Source: Paraburkholderia dinghuensis (GTDB taxonomy: Bacteria > Pseudomonadota > Gammaproteobacteria > Burkholderiales > Burkholderiaceae). Taken from it: a DNA stretch of 64,000 bases. The first letter of the stretch is position 1. Every line of letters starts with the position of its first letter. The stretch covers positions 310,001-374,000 of the forward strand of contig NZ_RQIS01000003.1 in NCBI RefSeq assembly GCF_003837865.1, in the 5' to 3' direction. The notes under the pieces were generated by a model, which saw only the letters and a list, made by a program, of their open reading frames with translations, was not told the DNA's origin and ran no database searches. Below, in pieces: positions 16,871 through 26,094 of this stretch. Made by a program: the position numbers and the translations under genes.

Positions 16871-17482
16871 GTGGAACCCCTTTCGCTAGCAGCGGGCCTG
16901 TCGTGGGGCAGCGGGCTGCGCCTCTACCTCACCGTACTCATGGCGGGCGTGTTGCAGCGCTTCGGCCTGATTCATCTGCCCGATACGCTTGCCGTTCTGG
17001 CTTCCCCCTGGGTGATCGGCGCCGCGGGCACGCTCACGGTGCTCGAATTTCTCGCCGACAAGATCCCCGCAGTCGATTCACTCTGGGACGCGATCCACAC
17101 CTTCATCCGCATCCCGGCCGGCGCGTTGCTCGCGGTGGGTGCGATGGGGCATGCTGATCCGGCCCTGCTCACGGTGGCCGCGCTCGCGGGCGGCACGCTC
17201 GCAGGCACCGCGCATCTCGCCAAGGCCGGCACGCGCGCGCTCATCAATCTTTCGCCGGAACCGGTATCGAACGTCGTCACGTCGACCGCCGAGGACGGTC
17301 TGACCTTCGTCGGCGTTCTGATGTCGTTCTTCCTGCCGATCCTGTTCCTCGTCCTGCTGGTCGCGTTCCTGTGCCTCGCCGCCTGGGCGCTGCCGCGGTT
17401 GTGGCGCGGCGTGCAGGGCGGCTTTCGCGGGATGGCGTCGCACATGGTTTCGCGCCTGTCGCTGCGGAGCCATCACGATTGA
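16871..17482 (+). CDS. DUF4126 family membrane protein
   Basis: The 203-residue protein of unknown function begins with GTG at 16871, nine bases after AGGAGG. It is hydrophobic with about five membrane segments (near 5-30, 40-60, 80-115, 150-180). The family region SLAAGLSWGSGLRLYLTVL and a conserved acidic segment (LEFLADKIPAVDSLWDAIHT) are present. The short C-terminal tail is basic. Its stop overlaps the TTG start of the following permease gene, so the two are probably translated together. I cannot assign a role. Confidence 0.85.
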   Translation: MEPLSLAAGLSWGSGLRLYLTVLMAGVLQRFGLIHLPDTLAVLASPWVIGAAGTLTVLEFLADKIPAVDSLWDAIHTFIRIPAGALLAVGAMGHADPALLTVAALAGGTLAGTAHLAKAGTRALINLSPEPVSNVVTSTAEDGLTFVGVLMSFFLPILFLVLLVAFLCLAAWALPRLWRGVQGGFRGMASHMVSRLSLRSHHD

Positions 17483-20121
17483 GCGGCGCCGCACGTTCTT
17501 CATCCACCCGCAAGCCCGCCCGCGGCGACGGCGGCACCGGCCTGCCGCGGCCCGGTGCGACGAAGCCGCGTGAATCCCTCGGCGGTTTCGACCTCGTCCG
17601 GCTCGCCGCGCGCATGACCGCGCGCGACTGGCGCGCGGGCGAACTGACGATGCTGCTGCTCGCGCTGGTGCTGGCCGTCGCCGCGCTCGCGAGCGTGGGC
17701 TTTCTCGCCGACCGCCTGAACCGCGGCCTGGAGCGCGATGCCCGGCGGATGATCGCGGCGGATTTCATCGTCCGCGCGGATCATCCCGTCGATCCGATGT
17801 TCGCGCGCGAGGCGCAGTCGCTCGCGCTGGCCACGGCGAGCACGACGATCTTCCCGAGCATGGTCGGCGCCGATGGCGGCAACGGCCAGCCGCTCTCCCG
17901 TCTGGCGGCGATCAAGGCGGTGTCGGCGGAGTATCCGCTGCGCGGCGCGCTGCGCATCGCGTCCGCGCCCGGCGGGCCCGATCGCGAGGCAAAAGGCATT
18001 CCGCCGCCCGGCACGGTCTGGGTCGACGACGAACTGCTCGACGCGCTGAAGCTTCACGTCGGCAGCGCCGTGAAGGTGGGCGCGCGCAGCTTCACGGTGG
18101 ACGCGGTCATCACGCGCGAACTCGACCGTGGCTTCTCGTTCGTCAATTTTTCGCCGCGCCTCATGATGCGCGCCGACGAACTCGCCGCCACGGGCCTCAT
18201 CGGCTACGGCAGCCGCGTGACGTACAGGCTGCTCGTCGCCGGCGCCGATCCCGCCGTCGCCCAGTTCGCCGCGTGGGCACATGCGCGCGTCGACGACGGC
18301 AAGATGCGCGGCGTCGCGCTCGAATCGCTGCACGACGGCCAGCCGCAGGTGCGCGAGACGCTCGACCGCGCGCGGCACTTCCTCACGCTCGTTTCGCTGC
18401 TGACCGCGCTCCTTGCGGCCGTCGCGATCGCCATGTCCGCTCACCGTTACACGCGGCGTCATCTCGACAGTTGCGCGGCGATGCGCTGCCTCGGCGCAAG
18501 CCAGCGCACGCTGCGCTCGCTATTCATCCTCGAATTCGCGGGGCTCGGGCTCGTGGGTGGTGCGGTCGGCGTGGCGCTCGGCTATGCGGGGCATCTCGCG
18601 CTGCTTGCGTGGCTCGGTAGCCTCATCAATGTCGTGCTGCCATATCCCGGACCGCTTCCCGCGCTCGAAGGCATCGCGGCGGGGCTCGTGCTGCTGCTCG
18701 GCTTCGCCTTGCCGCCGCTTTTGCCGCTCACTCACGTGCCGCCCGTGCGCGTGCTGCGCCGCGAGTGGGGCGATGCGGGCCGCACGGCGTGGCTCGCGTA
18801 TGGCGTCGGTATCGCGCTCTTTGCAGGGCTGCTCGTGATCGCGGCAGGCGAGCTGAAGCTCGGCGGCATCGTTGCGGGCGGTTTTGCGATCGGGATTCTC
18901 GTGTTCGCGTGCGTGGCGCGGCTCGCGCTCTGGTGCGCGGCGCGCGTGTCGCGCAGCGAGCGCTTCGGCGGCGGCGTGCGCGCGGGCGTCGGCTGGCGCT
19001 ATGCGCTGGCGTCGCTGGAGCGGCGGCCAGGCGCGAGCGCGCTGCAGATCACCGCGCTCGCCATCGGGCTCATGTGCCTCTTGCTGATTGCGATGACGCG
19101 CAACGATCTGATCGACGGGTGGCGCAAATCGACGCCGCCCGACGCGCCGAATGAATTCCTCATCGACATCCAGCCCGACCAGCACGACGCCGTGGCCGCG
19201 TGGCTGCGCACGCACGGCATCGGGGACGTCGAACTCGCGCCGATGGTGCGCGGTCGGCTCATCTCGATCAACGGCAATCCGGTGGACCCTGCCCAGTACA
19301 AGAGCGAGGACGCGCGGCGGCTTGTCGACCGCGAGTTCAACCTCTCGTACACGACGCAACTGCCGGGCGATAACCGCATCGTCGCAGGCACCTGGTTCGG
19401 CGAAACGACCGACCCGCACATTTCGATCGAAGAGGGGCTCGCGAAGCTGATCGGCGTGAAGATCGGCGACGTGCTCAAGTTCGACGTGACGGGCCTCGAA
19501 GTCACCGCGCCCGTGACGAGCATGCGCAAGCTCGACTGGGGTTCGTTCAAGGTCAACTTCTTCGTGCTGATGCCGCCTGCGCAACTGCGCGATTTTCCGG
19601 CCACGTACATCACGAGCTTCCATCTTCCCGCGACGGAGCGCCGTGTGGTCGACGGCCTCGTGGCCCAATACCCGAACGTGACAGCCATCGACATCGCACC
19701 GATCCTCGCGCAGATCCAGCGCATGCTCGAACAGGTGATCAGCGCCGTGCAGTTCCTCTTTCTCTTCACGCTTGTGGCGGGCGTGCTGGTGCTCTACGCG
19801 GCGCTCGCGGGCACGCGCGACGAGCGGAGCGCCGAGTCCGCGCTGCTGCGCGCGCTGGGCGCGTCGCGCGAACAGGTACGCGCGGTGCAGGTGGCGGAGT
19901 TCGTCACTGTGGGCGCGCTTGCGGGGCTCATGGCGGCCATCGGCGCACAGGCGGTGGGCTCGGTGCTCGCGACGCGCGTGTTCAACTTCTATCTGCCGCT
20001 CGATCCGTGGCTTGTGCCGGTTGGCATCGCGGCGGGTGTGGCGTGCGCGGGCATCGGCGGCTGGATCAGTCTGCGGCACGTGCTGTCGCGCCCGGCGCTG
20101 CAATCATTGCGCGACGCGTGA
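17479..20121 (+). CDS. FtsX-type ABC transporter permease, YbbP-like
   Basis: This large inner-membrane protein (880 residues from the TTG at 17479) has two FtsX/MacB-like permease cores. Membrane helices lie near 60-80, 300-430 and 480-540, and a final cluster lies near 760-870. Large periplasmic loops sit between them (residues about 85-290 and 560-745). The motif ESALLRALGASREQVRAVQ near 790 is typical of the family. E. coli YbbP pairs with the ATPase YbbA; no ATPase gene is adjacent here. The TTG start overlaps the upstream stop and has GGAG nine bases before it. An ATG at 17614 is the alternative and lies just before the first helix. Confidence 0.85.
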   Translation: MSGAARSSSTRKPARGDGGTGLPRPGATKPRESLGGFDLVRLAARMTARDWRAGELTMLLLALVLAVAALASVGFLADRLNRGLERDARRMIAADFIVRADHPVDPMFAREAQSLALATASTTIFPSMVGADGGNGQPLSRLAAIKAVSAEYPLRGALRIASAPGGPDREAKGIPPPGTVWVDDELLDALKLHVGSAVKVGARSFTVDAVITRELDRGFSFVNFSPRLMMRADELAATGLIGYGSRVTYRLLVAGADPAVAQFAAWAHARVDDGKMRGVALESLHDGQPQVRETLDRARHFLTLVSLLTALLAAVAIAMSAHRYTRRHLDSCAAMRCLGASQRTLRSLFILEFAGLGLVGGAVGVALGYAGHLALLAWLGSLINVVLPYPGPLPALEGIAAGLVLLLGFALPPLLPLTHVPPVRVLRREWGDAGRTAWLAYGVGIALFAGLLVIAAGELKLGGIVAGGFAIGILVFACVARLALWCAARVSRSERFGGGVRAGVGWRYALASLERRPGASALQITALAIGLMCLLLIAMTRNDLIDGWRKSTPPDAPNEFLIDIQPDQHDAVAAWLRTHGIGDVELAPMVRGRLISINGNPVDPAQYKSEDARRLVDREFNLSYTTQLPGDNRIVAGTWFGETTDPHISIEEGLAKLIGVKIGDVLKFDVTGLEVTAPVTSMRKLDWGSFKVNFFVLMPPAQLRDFPATYITSFHLPATERRVVDGLVAQYPNVTAIDIAPILAQIQRMLEQVISAVQFLFLFTLVAGVLVLYAALAGTRDERSAESALLRALGASREQVRAVQVAEFVTVGALAGLMAAIGAQAVGSVLATRVFNFYLPLDPWLVPVGIAAGVACAGIGGWISLRHVLSRPALQSLRDA

Positions 20122-20198
20122 GCGCGGAGTTTGCGGATAACACGTAGTCGCGCGCGCGTGTTTCGCCTTATGATGCCGGGGTCCTCGACACCCATATC

Positions 20199-20699
20199 AT
20201 GACCGCCGACACGATCAAGCCGCGCCGCTCGAACGCGGCCGCCCTGCAGGGCCAACAAGATGCCGGAACCGCGCCGATGCGCTTCCTCGACACCTATCTC
20301 GCCGCATTGCTCGCGCGCGCGAGCAGCCTCATCTCCGACGAATTTCACGCGACGCTCGCGCGCAAAAAGATCCCCGCGTTGCAATGGCGCGTGCTGGCGT
20401 GCCTCTACGATGGTCCACTGCCAGTGGGCGATCTGGGACGCCTAGTCCTCGCGAAGCAGCCGACCGTCAGCAAACTGATCGACCGGATGGAGGCGGGCGC
20501 GCTCGTGGTGCGCAGGGAGGACCCGGCGAGCCGCAGACGCACGCTCGTGGCGCTCACGCCGCAAGGCGCGAAGCTCGCGGCGGAACTGATTGCGCTCGCG
20601 CTCGAACACGAGGCTTCCGTGCTGCTGCCGTTTTCGCCCGAGGTGGCGAAGGTTTTCGTCGATGTGCTGCGGCAGCTGATCGCGCAGCATTCGGAGTGA
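20199..20699 (+). CDS. MarR family transcriptional regulator
   Basis: The 166-residue protein is a winged-helix repressor type. The helix-turn-helix region reads LGRLVLAKQPTVSKLIDRMEA near residues 78-98, followed by the wing VRREDPASRRRTLVALTPQGAKL. Several MarR proteins respond to aryl-CoA thioesters or phenolic acids. The gene converges on the oxygenase operon that ends at 20784 and shares its terminator region, so control of that operon is plausible but only inferred. Confidence 0.9.
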   Translation: MTADTIKPRRSNAAALQGQQDAGTAPMRFLDTYLAALLARASSLISDEFHATLARKKIPALQWRVLACLYDGPLPVGDLGRLVLAKQPTVSKLIDRMEAGALVVRREDPASRRRTLVALTPQGAKLAAELIALALEHEASVLLPFSPEVAKVFVDVLRQLIAQHSE

Positions 20700-20735
20700 A
20701 GTCGCGCGCAGTTCGATGCGCGCGCGAAAAGAAAA

Positions 20736-20769
20736 GGGCGGGCGGGGCGTGCCTAAGCGCCCGCCCTTT
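20736..20769. terminator. Bidirectional intrinsic terminator
   Basis: GGGCGGGCG (20736-20744) pairs perfectly with CGCCCGCCC (20758-20766). AAAA precedes it and TTT follows it on the plus strand. On the minus strand the hairpin is followed by TTTTCTTTT, so it ends the five-gene minus operon well and may also stop MarR transcription. Confidence 0.88.
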
Positions 20770-20783
20770 AGCGCTTCAGATCT

Positions 20784-21506
20784 TCAAAGCGCGAGGCTGC
20801 CCGTGCTGGTCCCGCCGCACACATAGAGCGTCTGTCCCGTGACGAAGCCGTTTTCCGGCGACGCGAAGAACATGGCGGCCCGCGCGATGTCGTTGGGGCG
20901 GCCGAGCCGTCCGACCGGAATACCCGCTGCGATCTGCGCGACCTTGGGGCTATCGGCGGGCACGATCTCGTGGAACATGCCGGTCTCGACCGGGCCTGGT
21001 GCGATTGCGTTCGCCGTGATGCCGAGCGGCCCCAGTTCGAGCGCCCACGTGCGCACGAGTCCGAGCATGCCCGCCTTCGTCGCCGAATACGACGTGCGAG
21101 TCGCCAGCCCCAATGCCGCACGCGATGAGATCAGCACGAGCCGTCCGAAGTGCGCCGCCTTCATCGCGGGCAACATGGCTTGCGCGAGCGCGACGCTCGC
21201 GCCGAGATGCAGGTTCGTGAGCGCGATGAGATCGTCATGCGCGACGTCGGCCAACAGCGCCGGGCGGATCACGCCCGCGTTGTGGATCAGCGTCGTGGGT
21301 GCGTAGCGAGTGGCGACCTCGGTGGCGGCTTCGCGCGTCGCGGTTGCATCGGTCAGATCGACTTCGACCGTATGAAGCCGCGAATGTCCCGGCGCGTCCC
21401 CGCGCCGGTCGAGCGAAATCACTTCGTAGCCGGCTTCGAGCAGATGCTCGACAATCGACCGGCCAATGCCGGCGTTGCCGCCGGTGACGATGGCTGCGCG
21501 GTTCAT
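20784..21506 (-). CDS. SDR family oxidoreductase of the CoA/oxygenase operon
   Basis: The 240-residue classical short-chain dehydrogenase has the cofactor motif TGGNAGIG near residue 7, NAG near 83, the serine in LISS near 134 and the catalytic YSATK near 147. It is the last gene of the operon. Likely roles are oxidation of a dihydrodiol or hydroxyacyl-CoA intermediate produced by the neighbouring enzymes. The start at 21506 follows AAGGAAACACG. An in-frame ATG at 21542 would reach the ligase stop. Confidence 0.85.
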   Translation of the reverse strand: MNRAAIVTGGNAGIGRSIVEHLLEAGYEVISLDRRGDAPGHSRLHTVEVDLTDATATREAATEVATRYAPTTLIHNAGVIRPALLADVAHDDLIALTNLHLGASVALAQAMLPAMKAAHFGRLVLISSRAALGLATRTSYSATKAGMLGLVRTWALELGPLGITANAIAPGPVETGMFHEIVPADSPKVAQIAAGIPVGRLGRPNDIARAAMFFASPENGFVTGQTLYVCGGTSTGSLAL

Positions 21507-21543
21507 CGTGTTTCCTTCGGGTTCGGGGATCGGTGGCGTCATT

Positions 21544-23199
21544 TCAGTCCTGACGCTTCTTCATCGCGCGCGTGTCGACGCAGCGCGGCGTGCCGGGCAG
21601 CGTGCGCGCCAGATCCTTGAGCGCCGCGCGTTGCACCTTCTGCGTGCCTGTGAGCGGGAGGGCATCGACGAATGCGACGTAGCCAGGCGCCTTGAAATAG
21701 GCGAGGCGCGTGAGGCAAAGCTGCGTGAGCGCGGCGGCGGTGGAGGCGAGCGAGCCGTCATCGAGCGGCTCGCGCGGGACCACGCACGCGAGCACTTCGT
21801 CGCCACGTACTGCGTCGGGTGTGGCGGCCACGGCGACGTCCGCGACGCACGGATGCTTGCGCAACACGCTCTCGACTTCGACTGCCGAGATGTTCTCGCC
21901 GCTACGGCGGATCACGTTCTTCTTGCGGTCGACGAAATACATCTGGCCGTCCGCGTCCTGCTGAACGATGTCGCCCGTGTGGAACCAGCCGCCTTCCCAT
22001 GCTGCGGCAGTTGCTTCGGCATCCTTCAGATATTCGCGGAAGAAGCCGCGACGCGGTTGCGGACCACTCGCGCGCACCCACAACTCGCCGGGCGTGCCGC
22101 TCTCAACCGGCGTGCCATCGTCGCCGACGATAAGCGCTTCAAGCGCCGCCTCGGGCCGTCCGAAGCACGACTTGCCGACATTGCGCGGTTCACGGTTGGC
22201 GATCACGACCGCGCCCGCGCCGGTTTCGGTCATCGCCCAGGCTTCGATGAGCGGGATGCCGAAGCGCGATTCGAATGGCGCGTGCAAGGTCTTGTCGACG
22301 CCCGCGCCGAAGCCGAAGCGCACGTCGTGACGGCGGTCGTCGGCGTGTTCGGGGGCGCCGAGCAACATCGCGGGCATCACGCCCAGGTAGTGCATCACCG
22401 TCGCCCGCGCCGCGCGCACGCTGTCCCACCACGAACGCGGATGGAAGCGGTCGAGCACCACGATCGCACCGCCTGCGAGGATCATCGCCATCGTCGAGTA
22501 CGCCATCGCATTCATGTGCGTCATCGGCAGTGGCGTGATGAGACGTTCGGCGCCGGGGCGCAGCGCACACAGTCCGCCGATGCGGTTGTACCAGACGCCC
22601 GCGAGCAGGAAGTACTCGTTCGGCAGCACACAGGCCTTCGGGCGGCCCGTCGTGCCCGAGGTGTAGAGCAACGCGCATTCGGTGTCGCCATCGGGCTTTC
22701 CATCGCGAGGTGGCGTCGCGGCGCGTGGTGTTTCGTGAGCGTCGGCTTCGCACAGCGCTACGGTGCGCTGTGCCGCGACGGCTGCCGCGCGCAGTTCGGC
22801 GTGGCGCGCGGCGGGCGCGACGGCGAGGTCGAGTTCGCTATGGCCGGTGATGTATTCGAGTTCGGCTGCGCGCAACTCGGTGGAAAGCGGCACCACGGAA
22901 ACGCCGAGCGCGTTCAGCGCGAGCCAGTGCAGGAAGAACGCGGGGCGGTTTTCGAGCATCAGCCCGGCGCGATGACCGAGGCCGAAGCCCGCCGCGCGAT
23001 AGCGCGCGGCCAGCGCGCCAATGCGCGCGAGCGCTTCGCCGTAGCGCAGCACGCCGGGTTCGATGCCGTAAATCTGCGCGGTTTCGGGCATCACGACGAG
23101 AAAATCGTGACAGGGGTACTGTGCCGCGCTCGCGGCGAACGCGGCGTAGACGGATTCGAACGGCAACGCTTCGGACTGGATTGAACTGGAAGTCACCAT
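21544..23199 (-). CDS. AMP-dependent acyl/aryl-CoA ligase
   Basis: The 551-residue member of the adenylate-forming superfamily activates a carboxylic acid with ATP and joins it to CoA. It shows the phosphate-binding motif LLYTSGTTGRPK near residue 174, the A5-type region AWAMTETGAG near 320, the A7 aspartate in GGWFHTGD near 415, RRSGENIS near 442 and a C-terminal lysine region GTQKVQRAALK. The substrate is unknown; the neighbouring Rieske oxygenase suggests an aromatic or alicyclic acid. The gene begins five bases after the oxygenase beta stop. The ATG at 23199 has only a weak ribosome site, consistent with coupling. Confidence 0.9.
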   Translation of the reverse strand: MVTSSSIQSEALPFESVYAAFAASAAQYPCHDFLVVMPETAQIYGIEPGVLRYGEALARIGALAARYRAAGFGLGHRAGLMLENRPAFFLHWLALNALGVSVVPLSTELRAAELEYITGHSELDLAVAPAARHAELRAAAVAAQRTVALCEADAHETPRAATPPRDGKPDGDTECALLYTSGTTGRPKACVLPNEYFLLAGVWYNRIGGLCALRPGAERLITPLPMTHMNAMAYSTMAMILAGGAIVVLDRFHPRSWWDSVRAARATVMHYLGVMPAMLLGAPEHADDRRHDVRFGFGAGVDKTLHAPFESRFGIPLIEAWAMTETGAGAVVIANREPRNVGKSCFGRPEAALEALIVGDDGTPVESGTPGELWVRASGPQPRRGFFREYLKDAEATAAAWEGGWFHTGDIVQQDADGQMYFVDRKKNVIRRSGENISAVEVESVLRKHPCVADVAVAATPDAVRGDEVLACVVPREPLDDGSLASTAAALTQLCLTRLAYFKAPGYVAFVDALPLTGTQKVQRAALKDLARTLPGTPRCVDTRAMKKRQD

Positions 23200-23204
23200 C
23201 GTTC

Positions 23205-23696
23205 TCACATGAAAAGCTGCACGGATGGCAGCGCGGCATCGCAGTTGAGCAGGTCGATGCGTTTCTCGCGAATGCGCCATGCGCCGTTTTCGCCGACCAG
23301 GTGATGACGTACGACGCCCGTGAAAATCAGTTGCTCGTCGCCGCGTGCTTCGGCGTAGAAGAACGGCGTGCGCAGGCGATAGCCTGCTTCGCCTTCCGCC
23401 GCTTCGACTTCGGGGCGTTGCAGCACATGCTGGCAACGGCTTTCGGGTTGCTGCGAAAACGCGCGCGGCTCTTTCAGGCGCTCAATGCGCAGCTTTAGCA
23501 GCAAACGGTCCTCATACATCAGCGATACATGGTTCAGGCCGTCCTGCTGGTTCGGCACCAGCGGAATCCAGTAGAGGCCGTCTTCCGCGAACAGGTTGTG
23601 CCACGCGTCAAAGTTTTTTTCGTCGAGGAGCCGCGCCTCGCGGTAGACGAAATCGATCAACGCCTCGCGCAGTGCTGAATCGGGTGAGTGGATCAT
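23205..23696 (-). CDS. Aromatic-ring-hydroxylating dioxygenase beta subunit
   Basis: This is the small structural subunit of a Rieske oxygenase (163 residues, NTF2-like fold). The typical stretch ARLLDEKNFDAWHNLFAEDG lies near residue 21, and the late part carries FFYAEARGDEQLIFTGVVRH and the final beta-strand segment REKRIDLLNCD. The chosen ATG has GAGGA eight bases upstream. An ATG at 23717 would add seven residues and overlap the alpha stop. The gene is directly downstream of the alpha subunit. Confidence 0.92.
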   Translation of the reverse strand: MIHSPDSALREALIDFVYREARLLDEKNFDAWHNLFAEDGLYWIPLVPNQQDGLNHVSLMYEDRLLLKLRIERLKEPRAFSQQPESRCQHVLQRPEVEAAEGEAGYRLRTPFFYAEARGDEQLIFTGVVRHHLVGENGAWRIREKRIDLLNCDAALPSVQLFM

Positions 23697-23713
23697 TGCG
23701 TTCGTCCTCGTCG

Positions 23714-25033
23714 TCATTTCGTGCCTTGCGGCGTCATGTAGCGCGCCCACGCGCGGAACTGGTTGCGCATCGAGATTTCGCTCGTGCCGTTTACCGTCTG
23801 GTCCCGGTGGTCTTCTTCGCCGGCGCGGTAGTCGCGGTGCAGGCTCACCCAGTCGTTGCCGCTCGCTTCGAGGCCCTCCTGGATGCCGCGGTACGCGTGC
23901 AGGTCGTCGTGACCGACCACGGACATCGGCGAGTTGATCAGGCGCGAGTACGTGAGCGTGCGTTGCAGGAGCGCGTCGGGCGCGCCCTTCAGGCGGAACG
24001 TCCACGATTCGATCAGCGTCTTGTTTGCCGCGATCGGGCGCACCACGCGGATCGCCTGGATCGCGCCCTTGATCGTGAGGCTCGGGTAGTAGACCGTGTT
24101 GTGGCGCGCCGTGCCGAGCACAGACTTCGCTTTCTCCTCGCCCATCGCATCGATGAGCTTCTGCTCGTATTCGGGCTGCGCCGAATAGCTCGAATGAATC
24201 GAGAAGTTCACGCCCGTGTAGCTGTGGCCGTTCTCGAACACGCGCACGCCCATGCCGTCGAAGAAGGCGTAATCGGAGACGAACGGCACGAACTGCTCGA
24301 TCGCCATCGGCTTCGGTTCGTCAGCCGGCTTGCCTTCCCAGAGCTTTTTCGCCGTACCTGCCGACGACTCGTGCGCCACCATCGGATGCATCGTGTCGTT
24401 CAGGTTCTCGACGAACATCTTCCAGTTGCAGTTGTGCATGTAGCGCAGGCACCCGCCCGCAATTTCGAGTTCGCCTTCAGGCGAGCGGTCGGCCATGTTG
24501 TCGATGGACGAAAGCGAGTCGCCGAAGTATTCCTCGAAGGTCGGACCATCGTCGGAAAGACGCACGAACACAAAACCGCGATACGTGGCTACGTTTGCGA
24601 CCGCGTGCAGGCCTTGTCCCGAGGGGCATTCCTTTAGACGCGTGCCCTCGTAACCGTTCTTTTGCGGAATCGCAAGCAGCTTGCCGTCGGTCTTGAAGGT
24701 CCAGGCATGGTACGGACAGCGAAAGAATTTTCCGGTATTGCCCTCGCGCGCGCTCACGAGCTTTGCGCCTTTGTGCGCGCAGCGGTTCTTGAGCACGCGG
24801 ACGCCGCCGTTGCTCTCGCGGACCATCACGAGCGGCTCGCCCGCGATGTCGACGGTCAGGTAGTCGCCGGCGTTCGGCACCTGGCTCGTGTGCCCCGCGT
24901 AGACCCACGTGCGGCGCCAGAGGCGCTCCATTTCCAGATCGAAGACTTCCTGGTCGAGATAGACGTCGCGATGAACCTGGTCCGGTTCGATCAGCGCGGC
25001 GAGCGCACTGTCGTCTTCGCGGTAGCGGGGCAT
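23714..25033 (-). CDS. Aromatic-ring-hydroxylating dioxygenase alpha subunit (Rieske)
   Basis: This is the catalytic oxygenase subunit, 439 residues. The Rieske [2Fe-2S] ligands appear as CAH (near residue 83) and CPYH (near 103). The mononuclear-iron facial triad appears as NDTMHPMVAH near residue 215, with an acidic partner expected in the C-terminal half. With the beta subunit and the reductase gene next to it, this is a complete oxygenase that would insert O2 into an aromatic or similar ring. The ATG at 25033 lies after AGGAGACCCTCAT. The substrate cannot be read from sequence. Confidence 0.95.
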   Translation of the reverse strand: MPRYREDDSALAALIEPDQVHRDVYLDQEVFDLEMERLWRRTWVYAGHTSQVPNAGDYLTVDIAGEPLVMVRESNGGVRVLKNRCAHKGAKLVSAREGNTGKFFRCPYHAWTFKTDGKLLAIPQKNGYEGTRLKECPSGQGLHAVANVATYRGFVFVRLSDDGPTFEEYFGDSLSSIDNMADRSPEGELEIAGGCLRYMHNCNWKMFVENLNDTMHPMVAHESSAGTAKKLWEGKPADEPKPMAIEQFVPFVSDYAFFDGMGVRVFENGHSYTGVNFSIHSSYSAQPEYEQKLIDAMGEEKAKSVLGTARHNTVYYPSLTIKGAIQAIRVVRPIAANKTLIESWTFRLKGAPDALLQRTLTYSRLINSPMSVVGHDDLHAYRGIQEGLEASGNDWVSLHRDYRAGEEDHRDQTVNGTSEISMRNQFRAWARYMTPQGTK

Positions 25034-25095
25034 ATGAGGGTCTCCTGGGCTTGAATGGGGCGTGTATAGACGTGAGGACGTGAGGGCGCGCGTCG

Positions 25096-26094
25096 TCACG
25101 CGTCGAGAACGAGCCGCGATCCGCATGCGCGCGACACGCAGATGTGCATCACCTTGCCCGCGCGCTTTTCGCTGTCGCTCAGGCAGTAGTCGCGATGGTC
25201 GACCTCGCCTTCGATCACACCCACTTCGCACACGCCGCATTCGCCGCGCTTGCAGTCGTAGAGCGGATCGAGGCCGTTGTCGAGCATGGCGTCGAGAATC
25301 GTTTGTTTCGGTGCGATGGCCAGCGTCACGCCGGACTGACGCAGTTCGACTTCGAATGAGGTGTCGCCAGCTTGTGGCGCGGCCGCAGCGAACAACTCGG
25401 AGCGGATCGCGTCGCGCGGCCAGCCGCGTGCGGTGGCGAGCGCGATCGTCGCGTCGATCAGTCCTTGCGGACCGCAGACGTAGAGCGGTTGCGTGGGGCG
25501 AAGCGTGTCGAAGAGGCGCGCAAGATCGAAGCGATTCGCCTCATGCACTTCGTCGTCGCCGTAAAGACGGAGGTTTTTTCCGGTGACTGCGCGCAGTTCG
25601 TCGACGAATGCCAGTTGCGCGATCGCACGTCCCGTGTAGTGCAGCGTGAACCGATGCTGGCGCGCGGCGAGGGCGGCGGCCATCGACGCGATCGGCGTGA
25701 CGCCGATGCCGCCTGCGATCAGCACGGCGTCGTCGCACGCGCCGAGCGCGAACGCGTTGGCGGGTGGCGTGATCCGCAGCGTGCTACCTGCGCGCACGGC
25801 TTCATGCATCCATCGCGAGCCGCCCGTGCCCGTGTCTTCGCGGCGGACCGCGATCAGGTAGTGATCGGGCGCTTGCGATATCGCGGCGTCGCCCGTGAAG
25901 TCGACGAGTGAATAGGCGCGCCAGTCTGCGGCACGCTCCGGCTGCACCTGCACGCGGATATGCGCGCCCGCCGTGTAGCCCGGCAGCGCGCGGCCATCGG
26001 CTGCGCGCAGGCGGAATGCCGTGACGTGCGGCGTGAGGGTCTGCACGGTCTCGACGACGACATCGAAGGTATCGGTAACGCTCGGGGCGCTCAT
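25096..26094 (-). CDS. PDR/VanB-type flavin and [2Fe-2S] oxidoreductase
   Basis: The 332-residue electron-transfer protein takes electrons from NAD(P)H and passes them to the Rieske oxygenase. Domains in order are a flavin-binding barrel with RAYSL near residue 59, a nucleotide-binding domain with IAGGIGVTPIASM near 126 and YVCGPQGL near 205, and a C-terminal plant-type ferredoxin with cysteines in CKRGECGVC near 280 and a last one in HICVSRA. This order is that of phthalate dioxygenase reductase. It is the first gene of the minus operon, with AAGGAG before the ATG. Confidence 0.94.
   Translation of the reverse strand: MSAPSVTDTFDVVVETVQTLTPHVTAFRLRAADGRALPGYTAGAHIRVQVQPERAADWRAYSLVDFTGDAAISQAPDHYLIAVRREDTGTGGSRWMHEAVRAGSTLRITPPANAFALGACDDAVLIAGGIGVTPIASMAAALAARQHRFTLHYTGRAIAQLAFVDELRAVTGKNLRLYGDDEVHEANRFDLARLFDTLRPTQPLYVCGPQGLIDATIALATARGWPRDAIRSELFAAAAPQAGDTSFEVELRQSGVTLAIAPKQTILDAMLDNGLDPLYDCKRGECGVCEVGVIEGEVDHRDYCLSDSEKRAGKVMHICVSRACGSRLVLDA

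Noticed and set aside
16684..16898. Open frame through the DUF4126 leader encoding a peptide similar to one frame of the 4.88-kb leader
   Set aside because: It has no ATG, GTG or TTG start in frame after the preceding stop. The similarity is kept as a nucleotide-level finding, not as a gene.
17371..17478. Upstream extension of the large permease into the DUF4126 gene
   Set aside because: The extra 36 residues are Arg-rich out-of-frame sequence of the previous gene. The TTG overlapping its stop is a better start.
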